Source: Ureibacillus sp. FSL W7-1570
Lineage (GTDB): Bacteria; Bacillota; Bacilli; Bacillales_A; Planococcaceae
Assembly (NCBI RefSeq): GCF_038593265.1
Contig: NZ_CP151979.1
Coordinates: 62,001 to 126,000, forward strand
Length of the DNA stretch: 64,000 bases
Reading direction: 5' to 3'
The translations under genes were made by a program, and so were the position numbers. The notes under the pieces are model-generated. The model did not search any database and was not told where the DNA came from. It worked only from the letters and a program-made list of their open reading frames with translations. How positions within the stretch are numbered: the stretch's first letter is position 1; each line of letters starts with the position of its first letter. Of the stretch, positions 59,335 to 64,000 are shown in pieces.

Positions 59335-61742
59335 AGATTGCAGAAGTGATTGTTGATGTATCCGCATATCCGGTCGACCGCCCATTTGATTATTCCATTC
59401 CGGAAACAATGGAGGAACTTATTGAGTGCGGATGCCGGGTGAAAGTACCTTTTGGAAACCGTGACATTCTAGGTTTTGTTGTGGCAATAAAAAATGAAAC
59501 GGAAGTGCCCCCCGATAAATTAAAGCCCATCTCTGTTTTGCTTGATATCGAGCCGGTGTTGACGGGCGAAATGCTGGAACTGGCGAAATGGATGAAACGG
59601 GAAACCATTTCCTATGAAATCGATTGTTTACAAGCCATGCTTCCATCGGCGTTGAGGGCAAAATACGAAAAAATGGTCATTTTGGAGACGGATGTAAAGA
59701 ATTTGGAAGAACCGTTGCAACCGTTTTTCCAACATGCGACGAAAGTGGATTATAAAGAGTTTGAGAAAGATGGATTGCTCATCCCGCTGAAAAAAGCGTT
59801 AAAAATGCATTTGCTCTCAATCGAAAATGTCGTGAAACAAAAAGGGAAGATCAAAGAAGTCCGCAAAGTGAAGATTGCAGCGGACCAAAATCTTCTTCAA
59901 ATGATTTATGAGGGACTTTCAAATCGTGCAAAAAAACAAAAGCAGCTTGTTTTATGGATGCAAGAACATGTGGGAGAAATCATGGAGCCGGAAGTGATTC
60001 ATGAAGAAACAACATGTTCTCCCCAAGTGCTGCAAGCCGTTATTGAACTTGGAGCTGCAGAATACATTTTTGAGGAAGTGTATCGGAATCCATTTAAAAA
60101 AGATGTGGAGAAAACGGATTTTTTAACATTGACAGCGGAACAGGAAACGGCTTTAAAGGACATTTTGGATGCAATGGACAAAGGTTCTCCGGAAACCTTT
60201 TTATTGCATGGAGTGACAGGAAGCGGAAAAACGGAAGTGTATCTTCAAGCCATTCAACATTGCATCCAACAAGGAAAGGAAGCCATTGTCCTTGTACCGG
60301 AGATTTCCCTTACGCCTCAAATCACCAACCGGTTCCGCTCAAGGTTCGGGGAGCGGGTTGCGGTCATGCATAGCGGTCTTTCCGTCGGCGAGAAGTACGA
60401 TGAGTGGCGGAAAGTTCACCAACAAAAAGTAAAAGTGGTGGTCGGAGCCCGGTCCGCTGTCTTTGCGCCCTTTGAAAATGTCGGGCTGATCATTCTCGAT
60501 GAAGAACATGAATCGTCTTACAAGCAGGAAGATTCGCCAAGATACCATGCCAGGGATGTGGCCATTTGGAGAGGCAAATTTCATCAATGCCCGGTCATTT
60601 TGGGCAGTGCCACGCCGAGTTTGGAATCCTATGCAAGGGCAAGGAAGAATGTCTATAAACTATTGACGTTAAAAGAGCGGGCTTTGAAGCAGCCGTTGCC
60701 ATCCGTGGAAATCGTCGATATGCGGGAGGAATTGAAAAAGGGCAACCGCTCCATGTTTTCAGAGAAATTGGCTGACTCCATCCGCGATCGTTTGAAAAAG
60801 AAGGAACAAATTGTGCTGTTTTTAAATCGCAGGGGTTACTCCTCCTTTGTGTTGTGCCGGGATTGCGGAACGGTGATGCAATGTGAAAATTGCGATATTT
60901 CTTTGACGTATCACCGTTATAACGAGAAATTGAAATGCCACTATTGCGGTTATGAACAGCCTGTTCCAACCAATTGCCCCGAGTGCGGAAGTGAGCATAT
61001 CCGATACTTTGGCACCGGTACTCAGAAAGTGGAGGAAGAATTGACAAAACTTTTTCCTGAAGCGCGCGTATTGCGGATGGATGTGGATACGACCAAACGG
61101 AAGGGCGCCCACGAAGCGATTTTGGAAGATTTCGGGGCCGAGAAAGCGGATATTTTACTTGGAACGCAAATGATTGCCAAAGGGTTGGATTTTCCGAACA
61201 TCACCCTGGTGGGAGTCTTAAGTGCGGATACTTCCCTGCATTTGCCGGATTTTCGGGCAGCTGAACGGACTTTCCAGCTTCTGACCCAGGTGAGCGGCCG
61301 TGCAGGAAGAGCGGAAAAGCCTGGAGAGGTGATCATCCAATCCTATACGCCGGAACATTATGCAATTCAATTTGCGAAAGAACAACAATATGAACCTTTT
61401 TATAAAAAGGAAATGATGATGCGTCATGAAGCGGCCTATCCGCCATATTATTATATCGCCCTCATCCAAGTGTCCCATGAAGATGTTATGATGTCGGCGG
61501 AATACGCAAAAAGATGCGCCGACTATCTGCGGTCCAGTCTTTCTTTTGACGCTTCCATCATCGGTCCGACAACAGCCGGCATCGTCCGTCTGCAAAATAG
61601 ATATCGCTATCAATGTCTGATAAAATACAAAATAGAGCCGAATTTAATTCCAACATTTTTACAATTAATGAAAATATATCGAACGGAATGGATCAAAAAA
61701 GGGATTGTTTTAACAATCGATTTGAATCCGACGATGATATAG
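59331..61742 (+). CDS. priA: Primosomal protein PriA
   Basis: An 803-residue 3'-to-5' DNA helicase that restarts stalled forks. The DNA-binding start reads VIVDVSAYPVDRPFDYSIP. Helicase motifs: Walker A GVTGSGKTEVY (about residue 297), DEEH in ILDEEHESSYK, and GRAGRAEKPGEVIIQ. A zinc-binding insert has eight cysteines in CRDCGTVMQCENCD and CHYCGYEQPVPTNCPECGS. ATG overlaps the coaC stop; the start matches PriA directly, with no CoaB remnant. Confidence 0.96.
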   Translation: MKIAEVIVDVSAYPVDRPFDYSIPETMEELIECGCRVKVPFGNRDILGFVVAIKNETEVPPDKLKPISVLLDIEPVLTGEMLELAKWMKRETISYEIDCLQAMLPSALRAKYEKMVILETDVKNLEEPLQPFFQHATKVDYKEFEKDGLLIPLKKALKMHLLSIENVVKQKGKIKEVRKVKIAADQNLLQMIYEGLSNRAKKQKQLVLWMQEHVGEIMEPEVIHEETTCSPQVLQAVIELGAAEYIFEEVYRNPFKKDVEKTDFLTLTAEQETALKDILDAMDKGSPETFLLHGVTGSGKTEVYLQAIQHCIQQGKEAIVLVPEISLTPQITNRFRSRFGERVAVMHSGLSVGEKYDEWRKVHQQKVKVVVGARSAVFAPFENVGLIILDEEHESSYKQEDSPRYHARDVAIWRGKFHQCPVILGSATPSLESYARARKNVYKLLTLKERALKQPLPSVEIVDMREELKKGNRSMFSEKLADSIRDRLKKKEQIVLFLNRRGYSSFVLCRDCGTVMQCENCDISLTYHRYNEKLKCHYCGYEQPVPTNCPECGSEHIRYFGTGTQKVEEELTKLFPEARVLRMDVDTTKRKGAHEAILEDFGAEKADILLGTQMIAKGLDFPNITLVGVLSADTSLHLPDFRAAERTFQLLTQVSGRAGRAEKPGEVIIQSYTPEHYAIQFAKEQQYEPFYKKEMMMRHEAAYPPYYYIALIQVSHEDVMMSAEYAKRCADYLRSSLSFDASIIGPTTAGIVRLQNRYRYQCLIKYKIEPNLIPTFLQLMKIYRTEWIKKGIVLTIDLNPTMI

Positions 61743-61759
61743 ATGGAAAGAGGTTACCC

Positions 61760-62251
61760 ATGATCAGAGAAATCGTGAAACATCCAGCAAAAATATTGAC
61801 GCAAGTCTGCGAAGAAGTGACAGAAATCAATGAGGAAATCATCACCTTATTGGATGACATGTACGAAACGATGGTTGAATATGACGGCATGGGCATTGCC
61901 GCTCCCCAAGTGAATGTCCCGCTTCGCATCGCCCTCGTCGAGTTGGGGGAAGAACGGACATTGATTGAAATGATCAACCCGACGGTCATTGAAACATCCG
62001 GTTCATCTGTGGACATTGAAGGGTGCTTAAGCTTTCCGGGGCTTTATGGGGAAGTGGAGAGACCTTCATACGTGAAAATTGAAGCCCATGACCGATACGG
62101 GCAAGTGTATCAGCTGGAAGCGATGGATTATGACGCCCGCTGCATTTTACACGAAATCGACCATTTGGATGGGATATTATTTGATTCGAAAATTACCCGG
62201 ATCTATACGGAAGAAGAATTGGAAGAAATGTTTGAGGAGGAGGAAGAATAA
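61760..62251 (+). CDS. def: Peptide deformylase
   Basis: A 163-residue metalloenzyme removing the formyl group from new proteins. Motif 1 GMGIAAPQV (about residues 39–47), motif 2 EGCLSFPG with the metal cysteine, and motif 3 CILHEIDHLDG with the two histidines are intact. ATG at 61760 follows AAAGAGGT; an upstream in-frame extension to 61613 lies inside priA. Seventeen bases after priA; fmt follows after three. Confidence 0.96.
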   Translation: MIREIVKHPAKILTQVCEEVTEINEEIITLLDDMYETMVEYDGMGIAAPQVNVPLRIALVELGEERTLIEMINPTVIETSGSSVDIEGCLSFPGLYGEVERPSYVKIEAHDRYGQVYQLEAMDYDARCILHEIDHLDGILFDSKITRIYTEEELEEMFEEEEE

Positions 62252-62254
62252 TTT

Positions 62255-63193
62255 ATGACAAAAATCGTGTTTATGGGAACACCGGATTTTTCCGTGCCAA
62301 TTTTGCGTATGCTACATGAAGAAGGATACGAAATTGCTGCAGTTGTTACCCAGCCGGACCGGCCTGTCGGAAGAAAGCGGGTACTCACTCCTCCTCCGGT
62401 AAAAGAAGAAGCCGTCCGTTTAGGCTTAAAAGTTCTTCAACCTGAAAAATTGAGGGGTTCTGAAGAATTGGAAGAAATTTTGCGCATCAATCCGGATTTA
62501 ATTATTACCGCCGCCTTTGGACAAATCTTGCCAAAGGAATTATTGGAGGCTCCAAAACTGGGATGCATCAATGTGCATGCTTCACTGCTTCCGAAATACC
62601 GGGGCGGTGCGCCAATCCATCAAGCGGTCATCGATGGGGAAGAAAAAACAGGCGTAACGATCATGTATATGGCAGAAAAATTGGATGCGGGAGACATCAT
62701 CTCCCAAAGGGAAATTCCAATTGAAGAAACGGACCATACAGGGATCCTGTTTGAAAAGTTAAGTTTATTGGGAAGAGATTTGTTGAAGGATACCCTTCCC
62801 GACATCATTGCCGGCACAAATGACCGCATCCCGCAAGATGAAAGCAAAGCGACTTTTGCTCACAATATTACGAGGGAACAAGAGCGGATCAATTGGTCAA
62901 AGAGTGCGCGGGAAATTTATAATCAAGTGCGCGGTCTTCATCCATGGCCTGTGGCATATACAACTTTTCACGGGGAAAACGTGAAAATCTGGTGGGCCAA
63001 AGTGGGCGACTCAAAAGCGGAAGGTCAACCAGGGGAAGTTGTCAAAATCGGAAAAGATCACTTCGAAGTGGCTACCGGAGAAGGAACCCTCGCAATTCTC
63101 GAATTACAACCTGCAGGTAAAAAGCGCATGTCAGCGGAAGATTATTTACGTGGCGTGGGTTCAAAATTGCAGATTGGAGATTTATTTGAATGA
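62255..63193 (+). CDS. fmt: Methionyl-tRNA formyltransferase
   Basis: A 312-residue enzyme that formylates initiator Met-tRNA with 10-formyl-THF. [13 protein letters not shown] opens it; the catalytic-site region has [21 protein letters not shown] (Asn, His), then a distal Asp in [11 protein letters not shown]. The C-terminal OB-like domain starts near residue 205. Paired with def, as is usual. Its stop overlaps the rsmB start (ATGA). Confidence 0.97.
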   Translation: MTKIVFMGTPDFSVPILRMLHEEGYEIAAVVTQPDRPVGRKRVLTPPPVKEEAVRLGLKVLQPEKLRGSEELEEILRINPDLIITAAFGQILPKELLEAPKLGCINVHASLLPKYRGGAPIHQAVIDGEEKTGVTIMYMAEKLDAGDIISQREIPIEETDHTGILFEKLSLLGRDLLKDTLPDIIAGTNDRIPQDESKATFAHNITREQERINWSKSAREIYNQVRGLHPWPVAYTTFHGENVKIWWAKVGDSKAEGQPGEVVKIGKDHFEVATGEGTLAILELQPAGKKRMSAEDYLRGVGSKLQIGDLFE

Positions 63194-64000
63194 GGAAAAA
63201 GAAGAACAGTTTCATTTGGAATGGCAATGTCAGAGATGCAGCGCTCAGCATTTTGCTTTCAGTCGATCAGAATCAGGCATATTCCAACCTTTTATTGAAT
63301 CAAACAATCAATAAATATCAGATCGAAGCGAAAAACAGGGCTTTGCTCACGGAATTGACTTATGGAACGCTGCAATATAAATATACATTGGATTATTATT
63401 TGGAGCCCTTTATTCGCGGAAAAATCGATCCATGGGTTCGATGGCTGTTAAGATTATCCGTTTATCAAATCGTTTACTTGTCCAAGATCCCTGAACATGC
63501 CATTGTCAACGAAGCCGTGGAAATTGCGAAAAGAAGGGGACATAAAGGGATCGCTTCGATGGTGAATGGTATTTTACGATCCATTCTGAGAATGGGAATC
63601 CCTTCCCTTGATAAGATTAAAGACCCGATTGACCGTATCGCGATTGAAACGAGCCATCCACGATGGATTGTGGAAATGTTTGCCGAAATGTACGGACTGG
63701 AAACAACGATGGACATGCTAAAAGCTAATAATCTCCCACCAAAACAAACCGTTCGGGTCAATACATTGAAGGCTACGGTGGAAGAGGCGATCCAACTGTT
63801 GGCTGATGAAGACGTACAAGCCGTTCAAAGCAAAGTGATTCCACAATGCTTATATCTTTTAAGCGGACAAGCTGCGAGAACGGAGGCGTTCAAAAACGGC
63901 ATCATTACGATTCAAGATGAAAGCTCCATGATGCCCTCCATCGCATTAAATCCGAAGCCGGGAGACAGAGTGCTGGACCTGTGTGCCGCTCCAGGAGGAA
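63190..64000 (+). CDS. rsmB: 16S rRNA (cytosine967-C5)-methyltransferase RsmB, 3'-truncated by window
   Basis: The first 270 codons of a reading frame that is open to the window edge. The N-terminal NusB-like domain is seen ([24 protein letters not shown]…[15 protein letters not shown], then [30 protein letters not shown]), and the methyltransferase part follows with [38 protein letters not shown], the SAM motif I of RsmB. ATG at 63190 overlaps the fmt stop by four bases. Gene order fmt-rsmB matches B. subtilis. The catalytic cysteines lie beyond the window. Confidence 0.93.
   Translation, partial: MRKKKNSFIWNGNVRDAALSILLSVDQNQAYSNLLLNQTINKYQIEAKNRALLTELTYGTLQYKYTLDYYLEPFIRGKIDPWVRWLLRLSVYQIVYLSKIPEHAIVNEAVEIAKRRGHKGIASMVNGILRSILRMGIPSLDKIKDPIDRIAIETSHPRWIVEMFAEMYGLETTMDMLKANNLPPKQTVRVNTLKATVEEAIQLLADEDVQAVQSKVIPQCLYLLSGQAARTEAFKNGIITIQDESSMMPSIALNPKPGDRVLDLCAAPGG

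Overview
This window is a block of conserved housekeeping and sporulation genes from a spore-forming member of the Bacillales. The gene order follows the ylb, mraZ–ftsZ, ylm, pyr and ylo neighbourhoods of Bacillus subtilis. SpoIIGA, sigma-E, sigma-G, SpoVD, a YlbJ-like protein and a GerR-like protein point to endospore formation, and BshC to bacillithiol. Several genes that B. subtilis keeps here are missing: murE, murG, murB, ylmD, ylyA, remA, yloB and the coaB half of coaBC. That pattern suggests a relative of Lysinibacillus/Ureibacillus (Planococcaceae/Caryophanaceae) rather than Bacillus proper; this placement is an inference. TTG and GTG starts are common, with strong purine-rich ribosome binding sites.

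Layout. 1–5.4 kb is a small accessory stretch: a DUF523 protein, an XRE regulator with a membrane partner behind a palindromic operator, a lipoprotein, a glycerophosphodiester phosphodiesterase, YlbG and two uncharacterised proteins. 5.4–13.6 kb is the ylb region: rsmD, coaD, ylbJ, ylbL, tmcAL, ylbN-rpmF, an enoyl-CoA hydratase, gerR, panE and a DUF3397 protein. 13.7–30.4 kb holds bshC and the division/cell-wall cluster mraZ-rsmH-ftsL-pbpB-spoVD-mraY-murD-spoVE-divIB-ylxW-ylxX-sbp-ftsA-ftsZ. 30.6–33.0 kb is spoIIGA-sigE-sigG. 33.3–36.6 kb is ylmC-ylmE-sepF-ylmG-ylmH-divIVA. A T-box controlled ileS follows, then a 21-bp tandem repeat, lspA and rluD. 41.6–53.3 kb is the ten-gene pyrimidine operon pyrR-P-B-C-AA-AB-K-D-F-E, with two PyrR-type attenuators. 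53.4–64 kb has rqcH (opposite strand), a TetR/SDR pair with three matching operators, then yicC, gmk, rpoZ, coaC, priA, def, fmt and the start of rsmB, cut by the window edge.

How the genes work together. The division cluster couples lipid-linked precursor synthesis (MraY, MurD) to septal synthesis (PBP2B, the SEDS protein) and to the Z ring (FtsZ, FtsA, SepF, DivIVA). SpoIIGA activates pro-sigma-E in the mother cell, and sigma-G acts later in the forespore. The pyr genes make UMP from bicarbonate, glutamine and aspartate, and UMP/UTP feeds back through PyrR on the leader RNA. The final block joins translation start and quality functions (Fmt, Def, RqcH) with nucleotide and CoA synthesis.

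No rRNA, tRNA, insertion sequence, prophage or CRISPR array was found. No clearly new multi-gene system is present. The least explained items are the 21-bp repeat at 39.9–40.0 kb, the TetR/SDR regulon, the XRE/membrane pair, the lost CoaB domain and the broken upstream frame of ylbJ.
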